Source: Glandiceps talaboti
Taxonomy: Eukaryota > Hemichordata > Enteropneusta > Spengelidae
Assembly (NCBI RefSeq): GCF_964340395.1
Contig: NC_135550.1
Coordinates: 20,232,676 to 20,296,675 of the forward strand
Reading direction: 5' to 3'
DNA length: 64,000 bases
Shown here piece by piece: positions 24,480-37,700 of this stretch. Every line of letters begins with the position of its first letter. Positions within the stretch are counted from its first letter, which is position 1. The notes beneath the pieces are model-generated. The model made no database searches. It was not told where the DNA came from and saw nothing but the letters and a program-made list of their open reading frames with translations. The position numbers and the translations under genes are program-made.

Positions 24480-25392
24480 CTATTCATTATTTATCACACT
24501 CAAAGGCAATCTGATATTAAAAAGTGTGGTGTAAAATCAATAGGTCATTTTAGCAGTGTAAATCATCACATCAGCAAAAACACCAACTCAAGAGACTTAA
24601 TCATCTACCTAACTTTTAAAAATATTTTTAGCTCCATTTTAGCTTCACAGCATTGGTTTTCAATAAATAACATTAATAACTAAGTCACTGTCTGATTTTG
24701 GTATACATGTATATATGAAATAATTATATACACAATGAATTAGGTGGCATAAATTTCAAATTCAAAATTTACTCCATTGTACATCTTTCTACTGGTGAGA
24801 AATTGTTTTAACTTTTTAAAAAAGAGTCTGATCATGAACATTTACATTTGGTAATGTTGTGTTTACAATGTGCTAAATTTGTAGTAGGGCTAGATATGAT
24901 GTTATAAGATCTTCACTAGATTCTAATTAAAGCTAAGGTTTCATATGGTATTACATATTACATAATTTCACAAATATTATATTAAATATATCATATACAT
25001 ATTTATTTAATATCGATTGGAATATGTCTGTGATCGGTGTATTTCATATTAATCAAAATCTGTGACACTTCATGTGTTATTGTTCAGCATATTGTATATC
25101 ATGTGGATGAGTCACAAGACAATAAATAGCACAAATTTCAACTCAGTGCTGGTATGTTCTTTCCTGTTGTGAATTGCTGTTCTTCAAAGTATATGGAACT
25201 ACCAGTTTCATTGTTAGAATACTGTCACTATCAATGAGGATTTTAAAATTGTGCAATAAATGTATTTTCATGTGTAGATTAATGTATTAATATATTCAAG
25301 ATTTTAATTATCATTACAATATTGTCAGTTTTAAAATTAAATAGAAAGAAAAATGTGAAAATTTCCTTTTGTTTTTTTTACCATACCTGACG

Positions 25393-25407
25393 TGTGTGTG
25401 TGTGTGT

Positions 25408-25456
<49 letters not shown>
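25393..25456 (+). repeat. TG/AG compound microsatellite
   Basis: A (TG)n run with CG interruptions, followed directly by (AG)n. Confidence 0.9.
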
Positions 25457-26079
25457 GTACAGTTCAAAAAATGCCCACTAAATATACAGTGACAGACTTT
25501 ATCTAGGGCAATATCTTTAGTAGCCTGATTTTGTATTCTAAAAATGTCTATAATGAAGGATGAGTGATTTGTTATCTTTCCGGTTACTTTATAACTATTT
25601 TTAGACTAGCTTACATATTAACTCAATCTCCATTGTGTCAGTAAACACATATACCATGTACTAATAGATAGCATTTGGTGACAGGATGACATAGTGTTGC
25701 TATCTCTGTCAACTAACCTGTCAAGCTGACTCATTCACTACAGTATTCAAAGGTAAGCTTATATTTGAATTTCTGTAGTATGGTGATGTTTTTAAGTTTT
25801 CTTCAGTTTTCTAATTAGTTGTCAGTTTGGGTAGAGTTATCAGTTTTTTTGGAAGATATGGTGCTTAAATTATATGAATTAACAACTATAACTTGATGTA
25901 ATGTTACTGTAAATGAGTTCACTGGTACCAACTGAGGCCTTGATATGCCATAAAATACTAAAATTCAAAACAAATTTTAAAAATTCAGAAAATGTTGGAC
26001 TGTGAAAGAGGAATTGTAATCGTCTGATTATATTTGGATTGTTTTCAGGTGATCCAACAAAGAAGTATTTTTCTTGCCA

Positions 26080-27468
26080 ATGGAACAATTTTGGGTCTCA
26101 GAACTTGACATTGATGTTGCAAGGTTAGACATGGCGCAAACAAAAGTGAGGAAACCTCCAGGCGAATGGTTTGATAACAGTGGTCAACTTGTCAACAGTT
26201 TTGCAGCACTCTACAACAACCCTGCTATTAGTGATGTGGTTATCCATGTAGGCAAGGATAAATACTATGCACACAGGGTCTTCTTGGCTAATGCCAGTGA
26301 TGTCTTCAAAATAATGCTGACAAATAATACATGGAAAGACTCATATCAGACTGAGATCTATTTAGATGAGCCGTACACACAGTCAATGTTTGGGGAATTC
26401 CTACAATACATGTATACTGGTCATATTTACATCACGACCAACAACGCTGTACTAATACTGATGCTCGCTGACAAGTACAACGTGGTTACCCTGAAGGAAT
26501 CCTGTGAAGCATTCATGTTGAAAAACTTTGTTACCACTCCTGAGCAATCTTGTGTGTTGTCATGGTACCAGTACAGTAAACGATGTTCTCACACTCAGTT
26601 AGAGAGGCTTTGCTACAAATTTATTGAGCAGAACATTGATGTCATCTTAGATTCACCAGACTGGGCAGTCATTGAGAAAGAAACATTGCTGACAATTCTT
26701 GGTAGTTCTGATATCATTGTCAGCAGCGAATATAAACTGTATATGGCTGCAGAGCAATGGTTGAAGGATCCGCTCAATGAAGGAAACATCAAAGAAGAGT
26801 TGAAAGATATTCTTCCGCATATTCGATTCCCTATGATGACACCGAGGCAACTGACGATGATTGAGAAACATAAGATTGTTCAAGAACACTGGGACATATA
26901 CAAAGAATACATGCTGCAGGCTTATCGCTTCAATGCAGTACCTTTGTGTGTCAGAGAAGAAGATTTCGAGGATGACGAAATCTACATGCACAGAAATTAC
27001 ACAGACCCTGAACATGGTATTTGTAACTCTATTGAGATCAAACACTATTCACAAAGAAAAACACGTGAATACTCCTGTTTCATTGAAACTGCAATGACTG
27101 GATCATCAGTGGACACAGCTCACAAATACAAATGGGATCTCCAATTCTGGCCAAAGGGACACCAGAAACCAGCGCTAACAGAGTTTGGAAATGCATACCT
27201 GCTACAGACAGAAGACGTAACATTAGCCATCAACCCACATGGCAGGATGGAGGACAAGTTTGAGATAGCAGTGACTTTTAAAACTTGTCACAATGGCCTC
27301 ATGTACGTGGAGGATGTCAAGCAGTACACTCATGACTTTGATGCTAAGATGATGTTTAGAGTTAAAAACTTGATAGACTTAAGTGATCTGAAGGCTGGCA
27401 CTTCTCAGTATCTTAACAATGACAATCTATTAATTGATGTCATCATTAGAAGATTGAAGAACTATTGA
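26080..27468 (+). CDS. BTBD17-like BTB-BACK protein, paralogue 2
   Basis: A 462-aa open frame starting at ATG 26080, 31 nt after the acceptor TTTTCAG. An in-frame TTG six bases earlier is not a plausible start; an internal ATG at 26131 (MAQTKV) is a possible alternative. BTB domain about residues 38-145 (ISDVVIHVGKDKYYAHRVFL, LQYMYTGHIYI), BACK domain about 150-265 (VLSWYQYSKRC, LPHIRFPMMTPRQL), then the TRAF-like C-terminal region ending SQYLNNDNLLIDVIIRR. It is closer to paralogue 1 than to the gene at 43999, sharing both the single-exon coding structure and motifs such as VLSWYQYSKRC. It probably arose by local tandem duplication. Confidence 0.92.
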   Translation: MEQFWVSELDIDVARLDMAQTKVRKPPGEWFDNSGQLVNSFAALYNNPAISDVVIHVGKDKYYAHRVFLANASDVFKIMLTNNTWKDSYQTEIYLDEPYTQSMFGEFLQYMYTGHIYITTNNAVLILMLADKYNVVTLKESCEAFMLKNFVTTPEQSCVLSWYQYSKRCSHTQLERLCYKFIEQNIDVILDSPDWAVIEKETLLTILGSSDIIVSSEYKLYMAAEQWLKDPLNEGNIKEELKDILPHIRFPMMTPRQLTMIEKHKIVQEHWDIYKEYMLQAYRFNAVPLCVREEDFEDDEIYMHRNYTDPEHGICNSIEIKHYSQRKTREYSCFIETAMTGSSVDTAHKYKWDLQFWPKGHQKPALTEFGNAYLLQTEDVTLAINPHGRMEDKFEIAVTFKTCHNGLMYVEDVKQYTHDFDAKMMFRVKNLIDLSDLKAGTSQYLNNDNLLIDVIIRRLKNY

Positions 27469-27649
27469 GATGTGTGATCTGTACTGCATATTGAATGAAA
27501 ACTAAGTTTAGTGACAGATTGTGTCTACTATACATCTGTGGCTTAGAATCTAATGTGTTCTCCCCTCCCCCTCACAGACAGACATACACATATGCACATG
27601 CATACTTGCTCATACATAGTGCACACACACACACACACACACAGACACA

Positions 27650-27710
<61 letters not shown>

Positions 27711-29185
27711 ACAGTGATATCAAAACTGCATGGCTGCCAGGTTAGGCTACAGTGCCCAATATGTACAGTAACTATGGTATGTAGAGTTCTTCAACCTTGT
27801 CACCTGTGGCATTTATGACCCGATAAGGACATCACCATAAAACTGATGAGCTTTACACCGTAACCAGATCATGGGTCACCGCCTATTCAGTCTTTGGCTC
27901 CTCAAACTATTGTTGTTCAGTGCAGGGGAACAGCTACTACCTTGAACTGCAATTGTTGATATGAAGTGTTTTTACACGATGCACAAAACATAATACATTC
28001 TTGAAATACTAGACTAAGTACACTGTAATCACTTTGTAACAAACTCATTGGGAGACATGAAAATCATGAAAATGGGTTTGCTATTATAACAGACTGCTCA
28101 CAACATTCAGAGGTTGGCATAATGAGGTTAAGTGTATACACATTTTTCAAAAATTCCTTTATATGAGGAAGATGTAGTTGGACCACTTGTCACCACCTGA
28201 AGTTGTACTTCATCTTGTAAGATTACAGGCAGTTGATTTGTTATACATGGATGTCTAATCATTATCTCAAAGTCCTTGGTGAAATTTATCACATGCTTAT
28301 TTTATACAATAACATAGAGATACATTGCTGTAAGTTATTGATCTCAATTTGGGATGTTGTATTTAAAGTCTGAATTTCTTATACAATGCAATTAACTATT
28401 ATTTTTGGAGTAATATTCACATAAATTGAAAAGAAATACATGACTCATTTTTGACTTTGCAAAAAAAAATCAATGCTATCCAGGTATTTGTATTTCTCTC
28501 TTCCATTAACTTTCCCAGAAATCAGACTTCCATGAATTCTGACTTATATATTTACATTTTAGTGTTTATTTTCAGTATAAAAAGTATTCCATGGGTTCCA
28601 CAATGCATAAAACTTACTTTTTAACTGTAAAACTCATGATGTACAGCTAGTAGTAAAAGATTTTACATGTACATAGGTTGTTTATAACACACCAGTATAA
28701 ACAGACACCAACACTGTTGCCTCAGTTGTGTATTTTGAAAATAAAATAATCAGAATTTCATTCTCCAATGTGTAACATTAATTTTCTTCACGTGCAGAAC
28801 TAGGTACTTGAAGTTCTGTCATCTTGTTTTAAAATTTGTGATGGGGTGGGGGGTGGGGGTTGGAGGGGGGATCAGAAGCGCTTTTAGTACTAATAGCAAA
28901 ATGCACCCATCCAGCACCCTCCCTACAGAAAGTGACCAGTCCCTTACAAAGTCAAACATTGCATGGTCAAAGGTTACACTTAAAGTTAGTCAACCAATAA
29001 GAGAATATCTTGGTATCACCAAAGATAACTTGCTAAGTTGAACTGTGACCTCAATTTCAAAGCATGGATTCAAGTTCTGCTTTGAACAGGTAACTTTTCC
29101 TGTCTCACTACACTTTTCTGTCAAAACTACATTTTTGTTATTTCTAGTTTCTTTTGAAAACATGATTATATTATTGTTGTTGTTG
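27469..29185. other. Tail-to-tail intergenic region, BTBD17-like 2 and PNPT1
   Basis: It holds the 3' UTR of paralogue 2 and the PNPT1 3' flank. A CA microsatellite lies at 27620-27706 and a plus-strand AATAAA at 28740-28745. A G-rich patch lies at 28842-28870. No additional coding frame is convincing. Confidence 0.55.
27620..27706 (+). repeat. CA dinucleotide repeat
   Basis: About 40 CA units with two GACA interruptions, in the 3' flank of BTBD17-like 2. Confidence 0.95.
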
Positions 29186-31680
29186 TCATGATGTGCCTAC
29201 TGGTGGTACTGTTGTCTTTGAACTATTATTTCTGCCAGCTAGGTTCCTTAAAACTGGTGATGCTGGTGCCATCAACACCTTCCTTGACAAACGCATCTGA
29301 CCAGTGGCTGGATCACGTCCATAGAATTTGACAGAAATTTCCTGACCTGCCTCTAGTCCTAGAACACTAGGATGGCTTACCTAGATCAAATATAAACAAA
29401 AACAGCTCGAGTTAGACCAAAATCATGATCTTTGTGTATGGTATGTTACACATAAGTGTTATCCTCTCTATCTTGTTAGTGTTGGCAACAATAATATAAA
29501 CCAACTTGAGTGCACATCAATGTATCATTTTGATTCTCTCAAAAAAATTACTGGGGTAAACAGCAGTATTGATAAATTTGAGAACTGTGGTTATTTGGGA
29601 CACAGTCTGAAGTAATAGATTTGCATGACACATTGTATCAGTATTTGTGATTGGTTATACTCGCCCTTCACACATCTGCAAATTATGTATCAGAGTTTGT
29701 GATTGGCCATAGTCACTTCATACTTCAACTGTTAACTACCGGTATGTATTAGCATTTGTGATTGGCTACACCCATCCTTTGTAGATCTAACTGTGAATTA
29801 TGTATCAGACTTTGTGATTGGCTACACTTACTCTCACACATCTATAGTATTTGTGATTGGCTACTCACCCTTCATTATCATATGCATGTATCACACTTTG
29901 TGATTGGCTATACTCATGCTTTGTATGTCTAACTATAAATTACTAATATGTGTCAGACTTTGTGATTGGCTATACTTACCCTTCTTACGTCTAACTGTGA
30001 ATTATGTAACAATGCTGGCGTCATGTTTGGATACAACTTAACCATAATACCTACATCCCTGCAACAACACAATAATGACAACATCAGTAAAGTTCACATT
30101 GACATTACAACATAAACTTGTCATTTAATACTACCAGTATACATCAGTCTTCATAAAGTTATCGTTCGATAAATACAAGTCTTTATTTTGGTCAACATTC
30201 TGTTGCATATTTGAAAGTCTATGCCATTTTCATTTCCTTCACTTTGATATTTCACATTTGCTACTTGGTGTGTGTATATATTATGGGATAGAAATGACTT
30301 GGAATGTTTAATGTTTAGAAGCAAATATGACAAAAAGACAAGATTTGATTGGCAACTGAGATGAACAGTTGCATTCAGAGAAGTTTCAGTAATACTTCAG
30401 TGCCTTCAAAATCTAAAACTTAACAAAGTTTTACAAACATACTAATCTAATAGTGAGAATCAGATTATGCTGTCACGTACAAGCAGTCCAAATAGAAAGG
30501 ACCTAATAGTGTGCATGGCAATACTAACTGAAGCAGATTAGCTACTGGTGACCACAAATGTACTCATGGTGTATCAAACTTACAAATGTAATGTGAAACA
30601 AGTTTTGCAGCAAGCTTGTCAACATATATGTTGGGATCACCTGTTTTATATATAAAATTATAATTGATAACATCTTTACCTTATTTCAGTAATAGTAGCT
30701 GTGTACACTCCACCAAACTCTAATTCCATTTCTCTCTGTATAAATCAACAGGAAGTAAATTCAGTATAAAGCCTGACATTTGCATAAAATACAATTTGAT
30801 ATATCTCAATTGTTTCCAATAAAATACATCAAAATAAATGGTCAAAACAATATCCTATTTCATAATAGCATTTTTGTTTCCTTTATTTCCTGAAATAAAT
30901 TGTAATAATATGCCTAAACACAATGCTATCGATAGCCCAAACTAAACCCTAGATCCCATATTTTCCAACTATTATACCATGCAAATGCCATTTAGTACGA
31001 TAAATATGGAATATATACTCTAGTCATTCTATGTCATGACAACGTGTGTCTACATCACTGGTTATGCTGTCTGCATTACTCTCACTGATTTTTCTTTGAT
31101 ATTACTGGGGCTGGTATAATTATGTTATTCTCCAATATTTTTCTTCATTCAGCCAGAAAATACTCGTGACCTAAGGGTTGTCACTACGATTCACTAGACT
31201 CATATTGACAAAGGCCCCTTAGGCCACTCGTATTTTCCTTGGCTGAATGAAGAAAAATATTGGGGAATAACTTCCAATTGTATGGTCAGTCCACTCATTC
31301 CATGTCTTGTCCATAGCAATTACCATATGTATAAAATGTGTCATATCAATTTGTACTTACATCATCTTTTAGTAGTTCTTCTATCTGTTCCTTTGCCTCA
31401 TTCATTGCAGTGGGTGTTGGTGCAAAGATACTAAAATTACTTTCATCAACCTGGGTAATTGTAACACCTATCACAGATAAAAATGAACATTTATAAGACA
31501 TGTTACTAGATATCACATCGTCAGAAACTCAAATATCATTGACCAGAATACAGTTTTAATGTTAAAAAGCATACATGTTGAGCAAAAGTGAACAGAAGCT
31601 GCTGTATATTCTGCTAAAGAGAGTATGAACATGAAAACTGATTACAACATCCCATCATGCCCCCTACCCTCCATTTCCCC

Positions 31681-31736
<56 letters not shown>

Positions 31737-34700
31737 TTTCATTATAGCACACACACACACACACACACACACACAATGCAACTTTGTTCAATTTTTCCTT
31801 TACTTAGTAGGATTGTTATTTGTGATGACAAATTACATGCATGTCAAATTATACAAACTCATTGTGATGTTTTCAGTGAAACTTTTGACATAGTAAAGAA
31901 TGACCATTTCACAGCATTGTAATACACTATAACATGTGCAGTAAATACATACCAGTCTGAGCTCTGATCTTTCTTATATTATATCCACCTGGGCCAACAA
32001 ATCGAGCTCTCCTGGATATGGGCACTTGAAGATTTTCTAAAAGGAAACAGCAACATTGCATAAATAATGAAGACTGCCATGAACACACAATTGATATGGA
32101 GAACGTTTCTATTCTGGATATATAACTGCACTCGTTTATCAGGGGAATCAAAGCACCATTACAATGATCTCTGAAAAGAGATGGGTGTATTACTCTTTTG
32201 ACCACAGGCCTAGGGGATATCTTGAAGTTAGATATGCATATTAAAACAGTATGACTTTACAACACAGAAGAAGGTTTGAGAAAGTTGAAAGCTAGAATTT
32301 ATTCAAGCATTCTGGTGAATAAATGAGTATGTTATCCTTGCAAACTGCCTGAAGTAAACACTGTACATCAATTCATGGAAGTTAAGAATGTATTTTGTCT
32401 GTATTTTTGTACATAAATTAAAATGCCACCAAAATCTTACATACCACAGACTGGTCCATTCTCCTTTCTACTACTCCTTGGTTTCTTGATAGCTTTGTTC
32501 ATTATGTCTAGAATTTCCTTCTTCCCTACTGTTGCCTGTTGTATGGCTTCCATCACAATCTTTAGTGGTAAGCCTGGCAGTTTGACATCGGCCTATATTT
32601 GGTATAGAGTTATGATTTTAGTTATGAACCTAAACCAATATACTCAGTACTGTCTACAATTATAGTTCAATCACATATCTCAATCTAAACATGGTGAAGA
32701 ATTCCATAACATATTAGTCCAGAATCTCTCAAATTGTACAATTATGAAGGATGAACTGTGAACAGGTGAATATGCATGTACACCATGTACATATGGTGTG
32801 ACAATTGAAGCATAACTTACCTGCAATGCTGTGATGCCTTTCTTGGTTCCTGCCATTTTGAAATCCATATCACCAAGGTAATCCTCTATGCCCTGTGTGT
32901 TCAATCATTTTGGGAAATATTTACATGTACTAACAATGTGAAAAGAAATGTATTCAGACATGTAAAATTTCCAGCCCTGCTTATTACATTTCGTCAACTC
33001 CATGGCCTGCCCCCCCCCCCCCCCCCCCCCCCCCACTATTTCTATAGAGACCTACCAATATATCTGTCATTAATCTGTAATCTGTGATATTGGCAGGATT
33101 GTCAGGATCTGTCTTTGTAACTACACCAACAGCCACACCAGCTACTGCTGCTGTAGTGGGTACTCCTGAAAAATATAAACATAAACAAATTACCAGCATC
33201 AATAGGACTAAACAAAGATTCATTACCACAGTTTCAAAAGTAGCAGCATTTATTTGTACTGAACATTCACTCATATATCACAGTTTCAAACTTCCCAGGC
33301 TCTATCAGTCACTTGTAACAGTTTCAAACTTACCAGCATCTATCAGTCACTCATAACAGGTTCAAACTTACCAGCATCCATTAGGGCTAAACTTCCTCCA
33401 CAAACTGAAGCCATTGATGAAGAACCTACATACACAAATCAATTGAATGTATAAAGACAGCAATCAGAATTCTCTCCTGTAGCTAGCAGTGTTTTTGAGG
33501 AAATAGTCACAAATTACATCTACGACAACTGTATATCTACTGTACTGTACTTATTGGATGGAAGAGAATCTAACGACCCTGAAAGTACTGCTGGAAATTA
33601 AATAACATGGCATTTGAGAGAAAAATAAGTTCCTGGAGTGTCAGTTTTAGAACTGTGATGGAATTTTCACTGTTACTGCTCTTTGTTTGTTCATTCATTC
33701 AGATAGTAGCTGACTATATGTAATTTTTTTTTTGCCCTGATAAATTTTCCATGTTACCATGGTTACCATTCTATGACAGTGCTGGTAGTGATTTAGATTA
33801 TGAATAGCTACTTCACCAAACTGTGTGTAGTTCACATCCAACATTCCCATGTCTCAAATGGCCTAATAGGCCAGGTCTGTATAGTGGTCATACTTACCAT
33901 TGGATTCTAGTACTTCTGATGTAAGTCTTATCGTAAAAGGAAAGTCATCTGGAATCACTGCTTTTATGCCCTTCTCTGCTAATGCACCTATCATTAAGAA
34001 CACATTCTAAAGTTAACCTGGTAACTTTGATTAAAGGAAGACATTTTTTTGTACCAGTAATTGGTACCAGTCAGTTCAGGATTCTTCTAGTTAGATGTTA
34101 TCATTGATTCTCCCATACATTGATTCTACATGTTATCATATTGAAATAGTGAAAAAAATTGAAACCAATTCCTAGCAGCAATAATATAATTTCCATTCTA
34201 CAATTCAACAACATCCAGTCTGACCCATACATGTACATGTATACATAGCTAGGGATATTCTGTAATTTTGAATTCGTTTATAATAAGGTCTATTCAAGAA
34301 TGTTAGACATAAATCTCCATTCAACACAATGTGATGACATACGCAAGACATTTCTAGTTGCACAGAATCATAACAAAGCCAGTTTTTCTTCTATTCACTC
34401 TTTTCAATATCAAAACTTACCATGCCCCAGTTCTCTTCTACTTGCAAACATTTTACCAGTCTCATTGGTTGCATATGGAGGAAACTGGAAGGAAAATATT
34501 TATGTTGAAATATAAACAAGCATTTTTCAATTCTACACTAAATCCAGAATTCAACTCTGTTGATGTCATGTAATTTAATCAATTTGATTTGCTACAAATC
34601 AATTTCAACATGTCTGCCAAAATATAAATTCTTTAATTCTTTGGATAAAAAGGCACTCAGTAAGTTATTGCATTTGCCTAATTCTAACATCTAAAACCTA

Positions 34701-37700
34701 CACATTATTCCTGTAAAACAGAGGTCATTGTGTACTTCATACAGATCATTCAAAGTTTCAGTTTCACATTTAGTATAAAGGAGTCTTTCTATTCTTATCA
34801 ATTTTTGGATTTAAATACATTGTATATAGTGGTGATAAAAACCAATTCTTGTATAGAATTGCTCAAATCTCCGGAGGGTTTCACTTTATTGAGTATAATT
34901 TTTTAACACAAGTGTGTTCTTTTATGTGAAATAATTAACTGAGTGAGTGACAGTAAAACAGTGGGACGAATGTATGTAGCCCTTGGAAGACTACTATAGT
35001 AACTGGGACAATTTGAAAAAAAAAGTCAAGGGCTTTTCCCTTACAATGAATAACGCACTTAGAACATTTGAAGATTATGAGACTGAAAAAATTCTCCAAA
35101 GGGGATAACTTCTACATTTTAACACATGCAATTAATTGAACAGACTACGTTGGAAGTGGTACACAAAAACAAAACTTGATGTACATTCAGTATTTCTCTA
35201 CCAGGTTTCTTTATCAATGTAAACAGTGCCCTCACACAATTGGACCTTACTACAAATACTTGCCTCATAATGAAGCATGAAATTCTTTTCTTTCATTGCC
35301 CTGTAAAGAATTAAAACAAAAAAAATATAGTTAACTCCTTGGCAATCTTTCACAAACACAATATTTTTTAATAAAGAAAAGCAAATACAACACAAAAACC
35401 TACAGTTCGTTTATGTTGTGCCTAATTTAAATAGTGCATGGCACATTTTTCACAAAAAAGAAGTCACTTACTTTTACTTACCTGACAATTTCTGTGATGG
35501 GATCTGATCTAATGGCTGATTCCATAGAGTCAAAGGTTACAGTACATAGCACCTACAAGTCAGAAAAGATCAGAATTATGACCAAAGTGAATAATGGTGG
35601 TACACACAGAAATGTCTTCTTGTCAAACTTCTTCATACTGTATTTGTGTTTACAAATCACTATCAACTTCTAAGTCCATGTATATATTCTACATTACATT
35701 CCAATAAATTCAGTCTTTCCTTCCAAGTTATGTGTCCGTCAAAAAACTACTATGTCTGGTTGTATCCTTACCTGCGTTTGTCTATGTGTCTGTTTGCACA
35801 AATGTTGTTCTTACCTGCGTTTTGTCTCTGTGTCTGTTTGCACAATATTGTTCTTACCTGTGTTTGTCCTCTTTGAAATAATGCTGAACCATGTAATGGT
35901 GAATATAAATCCACTTCACAATTTATGTCTCTAAGTGCCGTCAGACTACGTCCATCACACCTGTAATCACATGAAAAGTTATCAATGGACACAACATAAC
36001 ATCACATCACATCACATCACACATGCATGCACATACACTTACATACACAAAGTGAAATTTTGTGAAATTCAAGCAAGCAAATGTCAATCATCTTTATACT
36101 GGAAATTAAACTTGGTACATAGTTTTCTATCATACCCTTAATTTAACATTTCTTTTAAGAGCATAATTGCACACCTTCTTGTAAGGGAAGTATTAATTGT
36201 GACAAAAAGGTGATATTTTGATAACTAATGCAAACAGTGTACTTACCTTCTATATTCATCAAATATAATATTACGAAATGTTTCCTTGACGACTATATTA
36301 AATGCTTCTACTATGAGTTGGTAATCTGTTTCTGTAAATGTCTCTGGAAAACAAGAAATATACTTTTAAGGCCAATACAGTAATCATGCCCCGAACCATG
36401 ATTGACGTGATTACAAGATGGCGGACAATGTAATATCATTGAGGGGATCAGGTGTGCATGGCTGACAGCAAGTTAGACATGACGGAAAACATTGTGTAAA
36501 TTCCTTGTTTTCAGTCAGATTGATAATTTGTTATCATTGTAATCATAATAATCATTTTGAAGATGTAAAATCATTTAATATATAAGAAATGTGTGAAACT
36601 TTTTGAAATGTTTACATGTAAGTAATCATGACTGTGATTAAGCATTTTGTTTACAACCTCATTTCCAGAAATGATGTCAGATTAATCACAATCATGACTG
36701 GGCAAATCGAACATGCCCCAGATGTCTGACAGAGATATAGAAAAAGTTGGTCCAGAGCAAAAAAAATGATGTTATCTAATCCTTACTGTACACCGATATG
36801 ATATCACTAATAAATCCAATGTGCACACACATATTAATTGTTGACTGACCACATCAGAAAATGGAATCATACAAAGAATGTGGAGCAACACATAATTGTA
36901 ATTATAAAGACAAGAAACTGAATTTCAATTTTGATGAGATGTTTTCTTGATCATTTATGAAGCAAAATATACACATATCTATTCAAAGAATGGTTGATTA
37001 AAAAATTCAGATTATTAGTATTCTAAGCATGAGAATGACACTCACAAAGTACCAATAGACCAATCATATAAAATCCATGTCACATATCTTACCTGTTAAT
37101 TTTGCTATACAATCTGTTCTGATGTCACTAACAGCCTTGTCTCTTGAAAACTATGGACAATAAGAACACAGACAAAAAGGTATACTTCAATGTAATTGAA
37201 CAATCCACACATGATCACATTTTGCAAATCTGACATCACACAATTATCTCACTGACTGGCAATAGGTTCTGAATCTCAACGCTAAATATATGGTCTTATT
37301 GACTGCTAACAAAGACTTTAACGCAGTTTATTTTACTTGCAATGCTTACATGATATCATTGACTTGGTTAGCCTTGTACACACATTTTCAACTTCAAATT
37401 CAAGGCATCTGGGAACAAGTGAGTAACAATGTCTGAAGACTTTAAATATATTTCAAATGAGATACAGAGAAATGACATTCAAGTCTGCCAGAGGGCAGTG
37501 TTTAAGGCAAATACAAAACACTTTCACAAACCTTATGGTGGGAGAAATCAGAAAATACTTCATACAGTCTTTCTTTAGCCATCCTAGAAAAGAGAAACAA
37601 GATGAATTACTAAACACAGAATATTGTTTCTCAAGAGTCAGAAAATGATTGAAAATAATCCAAAATTTTTGCCGTCATCTCATCCGTATCATCAGGGGTG

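Larger units (their letters stand above)
23905..26048. other. Intergenic region between BTBD17-like paralogues 1 and 2
   Basis: The left part is the 3' UTR of paralogue 1. A TG/AG microsatellite lies at 25393-25456. A likely noncoding first exon of paralogue 2 ends at 25752 (TATTCAAAG|GTAAGC), with the matching acceptor TTTTCAG at 26048. No further gene was seen. Confidence 0.5.

Noticed and set aside
26074-26079. Start of BTBD17-like 2 at a TTG codon
   Set aside because: Nuclear animal genes start at ATG in nearly all cases, and ATG 26080 follows two codons later in the same frame.
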